64,000 nt of DNA, from NCBI RefSeq assembly GCF_001570785.1, contig NZ_BCSI01000001.1, positions 1 to 64,000 on the forward strand, written 5' to 3'. Shown one piece after another: positions 16,917-26,087 of the stretch; positions within the stretch are counted from its first letter, which is position 1; the number at the start of each line of letters is the position of its first letter. The notes below the pieces were generated by a model. It worked only from the letters and a program-made list of their open reading frames with translations, was not told the origin of the DNA and did not search any database. The translations under genes were made by a program, and so were the position numbers. This DNA comes from Dermabacter hominis NBRC 106157. GTDB lineage: Bacteria > Actinomycetota > Actinomycetes > Actinomycetales > Dermabacteraceae.

Positions 16917-17786
16917 GTGACACAGTCATACACCGCCGGCATCGACAAAGCCGTGAACGCCATGCGCGAGGCCACACCGCTCGTGCATTGCTTGACGAAT
17001 ACAGTCGTTCAAAACGTCACCGCGAACGTGTTGCTCGCCGCGGGCCAGGCTCCCGCGATGGTCGATCACCCGGGTGAGGCTGCCACGTTCGCTCAGATTG
17101 CGAGCGGCGTGCTGATTAACACGGGCACGGTCGCGCCGCACCAGGTTGAGTCGATGCCGCTCGCGGCAGAGGCAGCTGTGAAGGCGGGCGTGCCGTGGGT
17201 CCTCGATCCCGTGGCGATCGGTGCGCTCGAGGTCCGAACGTCGCTCGCGCACCGTCTGCTTGAGCTCGCGCCGACGGCGATCCGCGGCAATGCGTCGGAG
17301 ATTTCCGCGCTCGCGGGCCTCGGCGCGGGTGGTCGTGGCGTGGATGCGACCGATTCGGTGGACGACGCCTTGCCTGCCGCCGCGTCCCTCGCGGAGCGTA
17401 CAGGCGCGGTCGTTGCCGTCTCCGGCAAGCGCGATCTGATCGTGTGGGACCGCGATGGCGAGATCCGCGCGCTCTGGCTCGAATCGGGCCACGACCTCAT
17501 GCCGCGCGTGATCGGTACGGGCTGCGCGCTCGGCGCGACGATGGCCGGCTACGTGAGCATCGCGCCCGCGCTCGAGTCTCTTTTTTCCGACGCCACCTTC
17601 GCCCCCGTCGATGCGAAGGCCCTCGCGGTGCTCACGGCCCACGCGCACTTCGGTGCCGCTGGCCAGCTCGCTGGTGAGCGCGCCGAGCATCCCGGTTCGT
17701 TCGCGGTTGCGTGGATCGATGCGCTCGATGAACTGAGCGGCGCCGACATTGCCGCACGCGTGCGCGTGACCGAGGCGTCGGCATGA
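16917..17786 (+). CDS. thiM: Hydroxyethylthiazole kinase
   Basis: 289 residues. Phosphorylates 4-methyl-5-(2-hydroxyethyl)thiazole for thiamine salvage. Family marks are TPLVHCLTNTVVQNVTANVLLA, GEAATFAQIASGVLINTGT, WVLDPVAIGA, RGNASEI, and the active-site GTGCALGA with its cysteine. An in-frame ATG at 16908 overlaps the riboswitch and has no room for a ribosome-binding site, so I prefer the GTG at 16917. First gene of the riboswitch-controlled operon; its end overlaps thiE by four bases. Confidence 0.95.
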   Translation: MTQSYTAGIDKAVNAMREATPLVHCLTNTVVQNVTANVLLAAGQAPAMVDHPGEAATFAQIASGVLINTGTVAPHQVESMPLAAEAAVKAGVPWVLDPVAIGALEVRTSLAHRLLELAPTAIRGNASEISALAGLGAGGRGVDATDSVDDALPAAASLAERTGAVVAVSGKRDLIVWDRDGEIRALWLESGHDLMPRVIGTGCALGATMAGYVSIAPALESLFSDATFAPVDAKALAVLTAHAHFGAAGQLAGERAEHPGSFAVAWIDALDELSGADIAARVRVTEASA

Positions 17787-18478
17787 ACACCTCCGCTTCG
17801 CGCGAGCGCGCGGCGAAAGCCGATTGGGCGCTCTACTTCGTGACCGATTCCGCGATGGCGGGAGGTGCCGATAAGGTTCCCGCCCAGGTTGCCGAGGCAA
17901 TCGAGGGCGGCGCCCACGTAATCCAGGTGCGAGATAAGGACCTTGATGACGACGCCTTTGTCGAGCTTGCGCGCCAGGTGCGCGACGTGGCCCGCGAGGT
18001 GGGGGAGCAGCACGGCCGGGAGATTACGGTCATCGTCAATGACCGAGTGGAGGCCGCTCGCGAGCTGGGCCTCGACGTCCACGTGGGTCAGGGCGACATG
18101 CCGGCATCCCAGGTGCGTGAACTCCTCGGCGCCGAGGCGATCATCGGCGTGAGCGTGTCGAATGCCGAACAGCTCGAGGGTGTGATCGCCGAGGGCTCCG
18201 CCGACGTCGTTGGCATCGGCCCGATCTGGAACACCGCGACGAAGACGGACACGGACCCCGCCGTGGGTCTTGAGCAGCTCGCCTCTCTCACTACGCGTGC
18301 ACACGAGGCCGGTATCGTGGCGGTGGCGATCGGAGGTATTTCGATTCGCAACGCGAGCGAGGTTGCAGCCACGGGCTGTGACGGTATCTGCGTGGTTTCG
18401 GCGATCGCCGGATCCGAGGACCCCGCGACCTCCGCGACGTTTTTGCGCCGGGAGTTCGTGATGAACCAGCCGCTCTAA
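17783..18478 (+). CDS. thiE: Thiamine-phosphate synthase
   Basis: 231 residues. Joins HMP pyrophosphate and thiazole phosphate to make thiamine phosphate. TIM-barrel marks: YFVTDS at the start, VIQVRDKD, VIVNDRVEAA, DVHVGQGDMP, GVSVSN, the phosphate loop GIGPIWNTATKTD, and AIGGI. It overlaps thiM by ATGA, so the two are translationally coupled. With thiM and thiD it completes salvage of both halves of thiamine. Confidence 0.95.
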   Translation: MNTSASRERAAKADWALYFVTDSAMAGGADKVPAQVAEAIEGGAHVIQVRDKDLDDDAFVELARQVRDVAREVGEQHGREITVIVNDRVEAARELGLDVHVGQGDMPASQVRELLGAEAIIGVSVSNAEQLEGVIAEGSADVVGIGPIWNTATKTDTDPAVGLEQLASLTTRAHEAGIVAVAIGGISIRNASEVAATGCDGICVVSAIAGSEDPATSATFLRREFVMNQPL

Positions 18479-18527
18479 ATTCTTCAGCTCGATTCATACG
18501 CGAGCTGTTTTCAAGGAGGACAACACC

Positions 18528-19370
18528 ATGCGCCCACCCATTGCACTGACGATCGCCGGAAGCGACCCGAGCGGCGGCGCCGGCATCCAGGCGGACCTTA
18601 AAACGTTCACGGCGCTCGGCACATACGGCTGCGCCGTTCTCACCTCTCTCACCGCCCAGAACACGCAGGGCGTGGATGCCGTGTTTACGCCCCCCGCCTC
18701 CTTCGTGCGCGAGCAACTCACGACTTTGCTCGACGACGTTTACGTCGATGCCACGAAGATCGGCATGATTCCTAACGCCGAAGTTGCCGAGGTCATCGCC
18801 GACGTCATCGAGGAGCGCCGCAGCGATTTCGGCAAGATCGTGCTGGACCCCGTGATGGTGGCGACCTCGGGCGACATGCTGATGGAGGAGGACGCCATGG
18901 AGATTCTCCGCGATCGCCTCCTCCCGCTCGCCGACGTTCTCACGCCCAACATCCCCGAGGCCGCGCTCTTGCTCGGCGAAGACCCGGCGACCGACGAAGA
19001 AGAAATGAAAGAGCAGGGCCTCAAACTCATCAATCGCGGCCCGAAGTCAGTTCTCGTCAAGGGCGGTCATCTTCGCGGATCCGCGCTCGTCGACGTGTTC
19101 GTGCAGCTCGGCAACGTCGTGGACGTTCTCACGGGCGAGATGATCAATACGCGCAATACGCACGGCACCGGCTGTACCCTCTCGTCGGCCATCGCCGCGC
19201 AGTACGCGCGTGTGGCGGGCGGTGCCGACGCGACCGACATCGGCGTCGTGGCAAGCGCACGCGAATTCCTCCAGAGCGCGATCCTTCACGCGAAGGAGTG
19301 GGAGATCTCGAAGTCGCCCGAAAGTGGCCACGGCCCCACCAACCACCTCATTACTGTTCAGGGGGTGTGA
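18528..19370 (+). CDS. thiD: Bifunctional hydroxymethylpyrimidine (phosphate) kinase
   Basis: 280 residues. Phosphorylates HMP to HMP-P and HMP-PP. Ribokinase-fold marks: [68 protein letters not shown] and the anion-hole [13 protein letters not shown] strong AAGGAGG lies upstream of the ATG, so it can be translated well on its own. It is 49 bases from thiE and five bases from tenA, in one operon. Confidence 0.96.
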   Translation: MRPPIALTIAGSDPSGGAGIQADLKTFTALGTYGCAVLTSLTAQNTQGVDAVFTPPASFVREQLTTLLDDVYVDATKIGMIPNAEVAEVIADVIEERRSDFGKIVLDPVMVATSGDMLMEEDAMEILRDRLLPLADVLTPNIPEAALLLGEDPATDEEEMKEQGLKLINRGPKSVLVKGGHLRGSALVDVFVQLGNVVDVLTGEMINTRNTHGTGCTLSSAIAAQYARVAGGADATDIGVVASAREFLQSAILHAKEWEISKSPESGHGPTNHLITVQGV

Positions 19371-19374
19371 GAGC

Positions 19375-20073
19375 GTGACACTCATTGAGCCCGCGGGCCC
19401 GCACACGGCCCGGATGTGGGAGGAAACCAAAGACATCCGTGCGCGCATCGACGCCCTGCCGTTTCTCGCCGAACTCGGCGCCGGCACGCTCGATCCGGAA
19501 AAATTTACGTTCTACATCCAGCAGGATGCCCAGTACCTCGTCGCGTACCAAAAGACGATGACCGCTATCGCTCGCCAGGCGCCAGGGGCAGATGAGCTTC
19601 GCTTCTGGGCGAAGTCAGCCGTCGGCGCCATCGCCGAAGAAAAGGCGATGCAGGAAGAGCTCTTCTCGAACGACATCCTCGCCGCCCACCGCGTCCAAGG
19701 ACTCGGGATGAGCCTGCACACCGCGGCCTACAGCAACTTCCTGCTTGCGAGCGCCACCTACGACACGTACGCGGTTGCCGCCGCGGCCGTGCTCCCGTGC
19801 TACTGGATCTATGCCGAATCGGGCGTTGCCGTTCTTGACGCAAGCAAGGGCACGCTCGAGGGGCACCCCTACGGCACGTGGGTAGAGGCATACGCCGACG
19901 AAACGTTTACACGGATTTCTCGAGAGGCCGTGCAACTCGTCGAAGAAGCGTGCGATGCCGCAGGAGAAGCCGAACGCGAACGCGCGATCGAAGCGTTCCG
20001 ACAGGCCACTCGTTTCGAGGAACTGTTCTGGACTCAGCCCATGGACGAACCTGAGGCGCGCATCCTTATTTGA
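19375..20073 (+). CDS. tenA: Aminopyrimidine aminohydrolase (TenA/thiaminase II family)
   Basis: 232 residues from the GTG at 19375, which has AGGGGGTG seven bases upstream. TenA hydrolyses amino-HMP, a breakdown product of thiamine, to HMP for salvage. The all-helical family is recognised by FTFYIQQDAQYLVAYQKTM, the active cysteine in LPCYWIYAE and the late glutamate in RFEELFWTQPM. Last gene of the thiM-thiE-thiD-tenA operon, where its product feeds ThiD. Confidence 0.93.
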   Translation: MTLIEPAGPHTARMWEETKDIRARIDALPFLAELGAGTLDPEKFTFYIQQDAQYLVAYQKTMTAIARQAPGADELRFWAKSAVGAIAEEKAMQEELFSNDILAAHRVQGLGMSLHTAAYSNFLLASATYDTYAVAAAAVLPCYWIYAESGVAVLDASKGTLEGHPYGTWVEAYADETFTRISREAVQLVEEACDAAGEAERERAIEAFRQATRFEELFWTQPMDEPEARILI

Positions 20074-20131
20074 GCTGGCGCGGCTAGGCTTGCTCCAGAA
20101 CACATCACCGCAGTGGGAAAGAGGAGACACC

Positions 20132-22201
20132 ATGAGCGATCCGCATCTGTGGCTCGAGGACATCACCGGTGAGAAGCAGCTTGCCTGGGTGCGCGAGCGC
20201 AACGCCCGCACTGAAAAAGACCTCGACGGCGATCCGCTCACCGCTGAACTCGAAGCGGAAATCCTCGAGATCCTCAACGCGAGTGATCGGATTCCCGGCG
20301 TCACTAAGCGGGGCGACTTCCTCTACAATTTCTGGACCGACGCCGAGCATGAGCGCGGTGTGTGGCGCCGCACGACCCTCGACTCCTACCGCACCGAGAA
20401 CCCCGAGTGGGAAACCCTCATCGATGTCGACGCCCTCAACGTCGCCGAAGGCGAGGACTGGGTGTGGCACGGCGCCCACGCACTGCGTCCCGCCGAAGGC
20501 GCGCCCTATCGCCGCTTCCTCGTGAGCCTCTCGCACGGGGGAAGCGATGCCGACGTCACGCGCGAATGGGACCTCGAAACCCGCAGCTTCGTGCCGGAAA
20601 GCGAAGGCGGCTTCGTGCGGCCCGAAGCGCGCGGCTTCGTCGCGTGGATCGACGAAGACACCGTGTGGGTCGGCACCGACTTCGGCGAGGGGACGCGAAG
20701 CAATTCTGGGTACCCGCTCCAGGCGCGCGTGTGGAAACGCGGCACGGCTCTTTCCGACGCCACCCTTGTTTTCGAGGGCGACGCGCAGGACATGCTCGTC
20801 TACCCAAGCCACGACCAGACCCCCGGCTTCGAGCGCGACTGGGTCACGGTCATGCACACCTTCTACACCTCGACCACGTATGCCGTGGCTCGCGAAGGCG
20901 ACGAGTTTCAGCTCCTCAAGGTTGACGTCCCAAGCGACATCGACGTGAGCTTTCACCGCGACCTCGCGATTCTGAGGCCCCGCTCCGAATGGTCGACGGG
21001 AGACCGTACGTACGCCGCTGGCAGCCTGCTCGCGTGCGACTTCGACGCCTTCATGGCGGGAAACCGCGACTTTGACGTCCTGTTCGACCCCACCCCCACG
21101 ACTTCGCTCGACGGTCTTACGATCACGAGGGACTACCTGGTCGTGACCGTCCTCGACGACGTCAAGCATCGCTTGGTCGCCCACTATCAAAACGGCGATG
21201 GCAGCTGGGAGCGCGAGGACCTCTACCCCGGACTCACGGGATCGCTCTACGTGGCCGCCGTCGATTCCGACGAGAACAACGACGTGTGGATCACCCGCAA
21301 CGACTTCCACGTGCCCGCAACCCTCTGCCTCGCAAACCTCGACGGGATCCGCGAGGGCAGCGGCGCGGGCGAAATCGAGACGATCAAGACGACGCCCGAA
21401 CGCTTCGACGCGAGCGACGTCACCGTTACCCAGCATTTCGTTGACAGTGCAGACGGCACGCGCATCCCATACTTCGAGATCGCGAAGGCCCAGTCCACCG
21501 TCGGACCCCGCCCCACCCTGCTGTATGGCTACGGGGGTTTCGAAGTGTCGCTCACCCCGGTCTACCTCGGCGCGACCGGTAAGGCGTGGATCGAACGCGG
21601 CGGCGTGTACGTGCTCGCGAACATTCGAGGTGGCGGCGAATACGGGCCTGCATGGCACCAAGCGGGACTCAAAGAAAACCGCCACAGGGTCTACGAAGAC
21701 TTTTCGAGCGTGGCGCGCGACCTCATCGATCGCGGTGTGACCGATGCGAAGCACCTCGCCGTGCGCGGCGGCTCCAACGGCGGCCTGCTCACCGGCAACA
21801 TGCTCACGCAGTACCCCGAGCTGTTCGGCGCCGTCGTGATCCAGGTGCCGCTTTTGGACATGAAGCGCTACTCGCACCTTCTCGCTGGAGCGAGCTGGAT
21901 GGCCGAATACGGCGACCCCGACACCGACGACTGGGACTTCATCAAGACCTTCAGCCCGTACCACCTGCTGCGCGATGACGTCGAGTACCCGCCTACCTTC
22001 GTGCTCACCTCGACCCGCGACGACCGCGTTCACCCCGGCCACGCCCGCAAATTCACGGCCGCGCTCGAGGAGCTTGGCGCCCCCGTCAAGTATTGGGAAA
22101 ACGTCGAAGGCGGGCATGGCGGCGCCGCGTCCAATGCGCAAGCGGCACGCATGAACGCACTGGTCCACGCCTTTTTGTGGGCAACCGTCGGAAAGAAATA
22201 A
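20132..22201 (+). CDS. Prolyl oligopeptidase family serine peptidase (S9)
   Basis: 689 residues, the usual size. The N-terminal two-thirds form the beta-propeller; the C-terminal alpha/beta hydrolase domain has the nucleophile Ser548 in RGGSNGGL, the acid in DDRVHPGH (residues 630-631) and His662 in GGHGG. It cleaves short peptides after proline or related residues, and has no signal peptide, so it is cytoplasmic. The ATG at 20132 follows AGGAG; a longer upstream frame overlaps tenA and is not real. It lies 58 bases after tenA and 9 bases before the next hydrolase gene. Confidence 0.94.
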   Translation: MSDPHLWLEDITGEKQLAWVRERNARTEKDLDGDPLTAELEAEILEILNASDRIPGVTKRGDFLYNFWTDAEHERGVWRRTTLDSYRTENPEWETLIDVDALNVAEGEDWVWHGAHALRPAEGAPYRRFLVSLSHGGSDADVTREWDLETRSFVPESEGGFVRPEARGFVAWIDEDTVWVGTDFGEGTRSNSGYPLQARVWKRGTALSDATLVFEGDAQDMLVYPSHDQTPGFERDWVTVMHTFYTSTTYAVAREGDEFQLLKVDVPSDIDVSFHRDLAILRPRSEWSTGDRTYAAGSLLACDFDAFMAGNRDFDVLFDPTPTTSLDGLTITRDYLVVTVLDDVKHRLVAHYQNGDGSWEREDLYPGLTGSLYVAAVDSDENNDVWITRNDFHVPATLCLANLDGIREGSGAGEIETIKTTPERFDASDVTVTQHFVDSADGTRIPYFEIAKAQSTVGPRPTLLYGYGGFEVSLTPVYLGATGKAWIERGGVYVLANIRGGGEYGPAWHQAGLKENRHRVYEDFSSVARDLIDRGVTDAKHLAVRGGSNGGLLTGNMLTQYPELFGAVVIQVPLLDMKRYSHLLAGASWMAEYGDPDTDDWDFIKTFSPYHLLRDDVEYPPTFVLTSTRDDRVHPGHARKFTAALEELGAPVKYWENVEGGHGGAASNAQAARMNALVHAFLWATVGKK

Positions 22202-22210
22202 ACCGAGCGC

Positions 22211-23548
22211 ATGGACCTATACGACCGCCCTGCCGCGAACGAGCTTCTCGCCTCCCGCAATGACGTGATGACCGTCTACCGGGAGTTCGAGAACTCCGAA
22301 GGGCGCCTCTTCCCGCTCAGGTATGTGCGGGCCGGCTATCAGTCCGAGCTTCCCACGATCATGGTCCTTCCCGACGGGCCGGGCGTTGCGAGCGTGTTCC
22401 CGTACGAGATTCTGCGGCGGGACATGGTTAAAAAGGGACTCGACGTCATCATGATGGAGCATCGAGGCGTAGGCATGAGCCGCGCGGATGCCCAGGGTAA
22501 TGACCTTCCGGTCAACGTCATGCGGGTCGAAAACGTGCTCGACGACGTCCGTGCAGTGCTCGACCATGCCCAAGTGCCAAAGGTCGTGCTCTACGGGACG
22601 GGCTACGGCGCCTACATCGCGCAACGGTTCGCCCTGCGCCACCCGGAGCGCGTGTTCTCGATGGTTCTTGACTCGCCCTTCACGGGCGTGCGCGACGGGC
22701 GCGCCCTGCGCGAGCTTATGCGAGATTTGTATTGGCGCGGCACATTCGACGCTACCGAATCGATCGCCCGCGCCGTGCGGATGCTCGTCGAGCAGCGAAT
22801 CGTGCCCGCCGAAGAAACCGGTGCGGTACTGGCCGCCGTCCACGAATACGGCGGCGTGAACTCCGTGCGGGACCTCGTGGATCTTCTCGTTCAGGGGCGC
22901 GGGCAGCTCGCGTGGGCGTCGATCCACCAAATCATCGCGGGCCGCGAGTGGTTCAACACCACGCCCTACGTATATGAGAACGATCTGGCTGGCCGCATTT
23001 CCGCGACCGAACTCGGATTTGCCGAGGCCAGCGACGGCAAGCCGCTCGACCCGCTCACCGTATACGCGCGTCGCGCTGCACAGTTCCCGCCGTTCACGGG
23101 GGAGAGCTTTGACCTGGAAACGGCGAGGCGCTCAATCACGACTCCCACGCTCGTCGTGGGCGGGGCGCGCGATGTGATCGTGCCGCTGTGGCGCTCGCGC
23201 CTCGCAGCCGACGAAATTCCCGGCGCCCACGTCGGATCCGATCCGTCGAATCCAAGGCTGCGATTCATCTCCGCACACAACGTCGGCCACGCCCTCATCG
23301 ACTCGCATATCGAGCTTTCTGTCGTCGCGATGCGCTGGGCCGCCGCGGGTGCGATTGATGCCCTCCTCGATCGCGACATCAGTTCGCTCAATCGCAGCGT
23401 GCGTAACGAGGCCTACGGCCGGGGAATCCGCACGGCGCTTCTCGCCGAGCAGTATTCACCGCTCAAACTCTGGTCGGTTCGCTCGCTCGCCGCGGGGCCG
23501 CTCGCCTCCGCCGATGCCCGCGGACCTCGAGGGCTCACTCGCCGCTAG
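22211..23548 (+). CDS. Alpha/beta hydrolase of the proline-iminopeptidase type, nucleophile missing
   Basis: 445 residues. The fold and the oxyanion-hole motif (LPDGPG, compare HGGPG) follow the S33 prolyl aminopeptidase family, and the acid (Asp321 in GGARDVIVP) and base (His360 in HNVGHALID) are in place. The nucleophile elbow reads G-T-G-Y-G: the expected serine is Gly131, codon GGC, one base from AGC. The protein is therefore probably not a hydrolase, or uses another residue. It begins nine bases after the prolyl oligopeptidase gene and is convergent with the DUF2079 gene (three-base gap). Confidence 0.85.
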   Translation: MDLYDRPAANELLASRNDVMTVYREFENSEGRLFPLRYVRAGYQSELPTIMVLPDGPGVASVFPYEILRRDMVKKGLDVIMMEHRGVGMSRADAQGNDLPVNVMRVENVLDDVRAVLDHAQVPKVVLYGTGYGAYIAQRFALRHPERVFSMVLDSPFTGVRDGRALRELMRDLYWRGTFDATESIARAVRMLVEQRIVPAEETGAVLAAVHEYGGVNSVRDLVDLLVQGRGQLAWASIHQIIAGREWFNTTPYVYENDLAGRISATELGFAEASDGKPLDPLTVYARRAAQFPPFTGESFDLETARRSITTPTLVVGGARDVIVPLWRSRLAADEIPGAHVGSDPSNPRLRFISAHNVGHALIDSHIELSVVAMRWAAAGAIDALLDRDISSLNRSVRNEAYGRGIRTALLAEQYSPLKLWSVRSLAAGPLASADARGPRGLTRR

Positions 23549-23551
23549 GAA

Positions 23552-25366
23552 TCACTCGCTTTTGGGGCCGCCTTGGCATGCGACCTGCACGTAAGCATTC
23601 GCAAACACGAGTTCGTACGGCTTGCGCGCGCTCGTGATGACGGATGCGCCGTTGAGGTGTTCAGGTTTTGCGCTCGCATTCGCAGGCCACTTCGCATTTG
23701 CCCACGCGGCCCAACCGCCGGGGAACTGCTCCTGCTCGCGCGCTCCGTACACGCCCGCAACGCATTCGGGTGCCCGCTTCGTCTCGCCGTGCATCCACTG
23801 CACGTCGTTCGTCGCCACGAGCGGGGCCATCAAGCGAATGTCGCTCGCGACCGTCACGCCCTTGGGCACATGCGCCTGCCCCTCTCGAGCGGCATTGGCG
23901 AACGCCGAATTCGGGTTGAGCGCCCCGGTTGCGATCCACGTGAGGGGAAGCGAGGTTGCGAGATACGCGGTCGACAGGATCGAGAGGGCAACGCCGAGGC
24001 GTTTCGTCCACAGCTGTGCTTTTTGCGGCGCGAGCGGGCGTTCGCGCAGCTCAGCCAGATGCGTGAGCGCAGCTCCCCGCACGTGCGGGAGGGTCGCAAG
24101 GAGCGCCGCGAACGCGATCGGCATGAGGAACGAGTTGTAGTGCCACTGCCAGGTCCAATAGTGCTCGACGGAACCGAGGAACCGCCAGGCAAGCGTCGGA
24201 AGAAGACCGAGCGCAAGTGGACTCGTGACCCCCACGACGCCCATGAACGCCACGAACATGAGCACCGTTTGCCACTTCACGAGCGGCGTGAAGGCCTGCG
24301 TGAGCGGCGCAAAATTCTCCGTGTACACGTACGCGCTCGCGGGGCTCAGCGCCGGCAAAATCACCCAGGTGGCGAGGACAAACCACACGAGGCCCCACGC
24401 GGCAAGCAGCAGCGCGTAGCGGGGTTTCTTTTCCGACGTTAGCCTCGCAACCGTCGCGCGGCGCCTCTGCGAGGGGCTTCCCGCTTCGAGCCCCGGAGTA
24501 CGCCACATCCACGCCATCGCGAAGCCGAGCATCATCACGGTGAGACCCAGATCTTCCTTGACGAACACAAGCGCGCCGATCCACAGGAGCGCTGCCTTCG
24601 ATCGGTTCTCGAGGAAGGCGGCGAGACCGAATGCCACGAAGAGAACGGCGAACGCATACTCGTGAAATTGGACGTTCTGGCTACCTTGGAGCCCGAAGGA
24701 GAACGCGTAGCCGGCGCCGGCAAGCATGCCGAGTCGCGGACCGAGTTTCGCCATTGCGACGCGTGTGAGTGGGTACACGCTTGCCCCAAACAGCGCGGCC
24801 TGCGCCCACAGCAGCACGGCTGGTGACGGCCACAACCACCACAGGGGCGCGAGCAGTACGAGGACTGGGTGGAAGTGGTCGCCGAGTAGGTTGAAGTTGT
24901 CGCCCTTGATCGGAACGATCGGGGCATTGACGTGCGCATACTCCTTGACGGCTTCGGCGAAGATACCCAGATCCCAGCTCGGGAAGAAGTACGAATCCCA
25001 CTGGAGCATCGAGAGCCACCCGTAGAGCGTGGTCGCAGCGAGCGCCAGGCCGAGCGGGGCGAGGCGCATGGGGTCCAGGACCGCGTCGAGGAAGGAGTCG
25101 GTGCGAGACCGCGGGTGACTGTCGCGGCCACCGTGTTCGGGTGCTGCGCTGGGAATGCTGCCTTCGCGTGCGCCTGCACTTGCACTAGAAGACTCGTTCT
25201 CGCTCGTGCATGAGCTGACGATGGCTGCGCGTGCGCGTCGGCGTGTGGTGCCTGTCGTGGTGCTGTTCGCGCTCGAGTTTGCGTCTGTATGCTCAGGGTG
25301 CGAAGTTGTCACGCGCCCCATTGTGCCAGGCATGCGCTTCGACGGGACCGTTTTCACGATGCGCAT
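23552..25366 (-). CDS. DUF2079 family polytopic membrane protein
   Basis: About 604 residues from the ATG at 25366; the start is uncertain, with in-frame ATG at 25333 and 25321 and GTG at 25312 also possible, and none has a clear ribosome-binding site. The first 100 residues are hydrophilic and Ser/Thr/Arg-rich. About ten membrane segments follow. The motifs SWDLGIFAEAVKEYAH, GDHFHPVLVLLAPLWWLWPSP and FHEYAFAVLF match DUF2079, a family related to GT-C-fold glycosyltransferases and of unknown substrate. Last native gene before the copper island. Confidence 0.85.
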   Translation of the reverse strand: MRIVKTVPSKRMPGTMGRVTTSHPEHTDANSSANSTTTGTTRRRARAAIVSSCTSENESSSASAGAREGSIPSAAPEHGGRDSHPRSRTDSFLDAVLDPMRLAPLGLALAATTLYGWLSMLQWDSYFFPSWDLGIFAEAVKEYAHVNAPIVPIKGDNFNLLGDHFHPVLVLLAPLWWLWPSPAVLLWAQAALFGASVYPLTRVAMAKLGPRLGMLAGAGYAFSFGLQGSQNVQFHEYAFAVLFVAFGLAAFLENRSKAALLWIGALVFVKEDLGLTVMMLGFAMAWMWRTPGLEAGSPSQRRRATVARLTSEKKPRYALLLAAWGLVWFVLATWVILPALSPASAYVYTENFAPLTQAFTPLVKWQTVLMFVAFMGVVGVTSPLALGLLPTLAWRFLGSVEHYWTWQWHYNSFLMPIAFAALLATLPHVRGAALTHLAELRERPLAPQKAQLWTKRLGVALSILSTAYLATSLPLTWIATGALNPNSAFANAAREGQAHVPKGVTVASDIRLMAPLVATNDVQWMHGETKRAPECVAGVYGAREQEQFPGGWAAWANAKWPANASAKPEHLNGASVITSARKPYELVFANAYVQVACQGGPKSE

Positions 25367-25755
25367 GCAACTAGACCCGGCTCGTGGTGGTCGGTTCTTA
25401 GCGTTGGGAGCGCCCTCGTTTCTTTTCCGCCCCCCTTGCCCCGCTTCTTGCGCTAGTTCAAGCGGCGATTTTCGCTCTAAGGTGGGGACAGCCCCGCAAC
25501 CCCCCAATCAAAGCTGCCCTGCCGGCAGACCAGGGCGGCTGTGTGAGTATCGGACAATAGTGCGTAGTCCTCCAAGGGTCTGGACACAGGAGTTTTCCCC
25601 TTTCCTCAGTGGTGCGACCAGAGGGAGAAGAAACATCCACCCCGGTGCACCCGCTGCGGTGACAACGACCCATCGCCCGCAGCAGATGGCAATCGTTACG
25701 GTTATCCCTCTTTTTCAGATTCCTGTCCTCGGGATCAGAAAAAGACGGGGGCCTG
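25367..25755. other. Left junction of the copper island; no gene recognised
   Basis: Native upstream sequence of the DUF2079 gene gives way to sequence of different style between about 25450 and 25700. On the plus strand a frame from about 25640 contains a CTRCG zinc-ribbon-like pattern followed by disrupted sequence, which may be a decayed transposase start, but I cannot assign it. No inverted repeat shared with the right junction was found by eye. Confidence 0.4.
25709..25745 (-). terminator. Possible terminator at the end of the copper gene unit
   Basis: A 12-bp inverted repeat with one mismatch (25709-25720 with 25734-25745), including a run of five A/T pairs at its base. It is 11 bases beyond the stop codon of the broken lipoprotein gene and would end the copZ-copB transcript. 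Confidence 0.45.
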
Positions 25756-26039
25756 TCATAGGTCAGTGAGCATGGCGTTCATCCGGTCAATCTCCGGTCC
25801 CTGGGCGTGAATAACCTCCTGGGCAAACATGAGGTCCGCGTCGTTGTGATCGGCGGAGATCTCCCCGTCCGCCTCAGTCGTCGCCGTGGTGGTCTCGGTC
25901 GTCTCAGCGGTAGTCGTCGCAGTGCTGGTGGCCGAGGTGGTGGCGTCGGTGTTGCCTGATTCGGTGGCCTCAGCGCAGGCGGCCAGCGCCAGGGTGAAGG
26001 CCGCGGCGAGAGCGGAAAGAACAAGGGGGGGCGCTTCAT
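25756..26039 (-). pseudogene. DUF305-like lipoprotein, frameshifted and internally shortened
   Basis: The ATG at 26039 leads into a run of seven C on the coding strand (26028-26034 region). The reading frame after the run does not match the frame of the ATG. One base more would give a clean lipoprotein signal with the lipobox LAAC, a Thr/Ala/Glu-rich linker and the C-terminus HNDADLMFAQ...AQGPEIDRMNAML. The two ends match DUF305 proteins, which are often found with copper genes, but the middle with its IPHH motif is absent. So it carries a frameshift and a deletion. The frameshift could also be phase variation or a sequencing error. Confidence 0.6.
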
Positions 26040-26087
26040 GGTGGAGCCTTTCAGGGTCATATGAGGGCAGTGGAGAGAAGCGGTGGA

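Noticed and set aside
20105-22168. 687-codon open frame on the minus strand
   Set aside because: Antisense of the prolyl oligopeptidase; its composition (Glu/Val/Ala/His-rich without motifs) is typical of a shadow.
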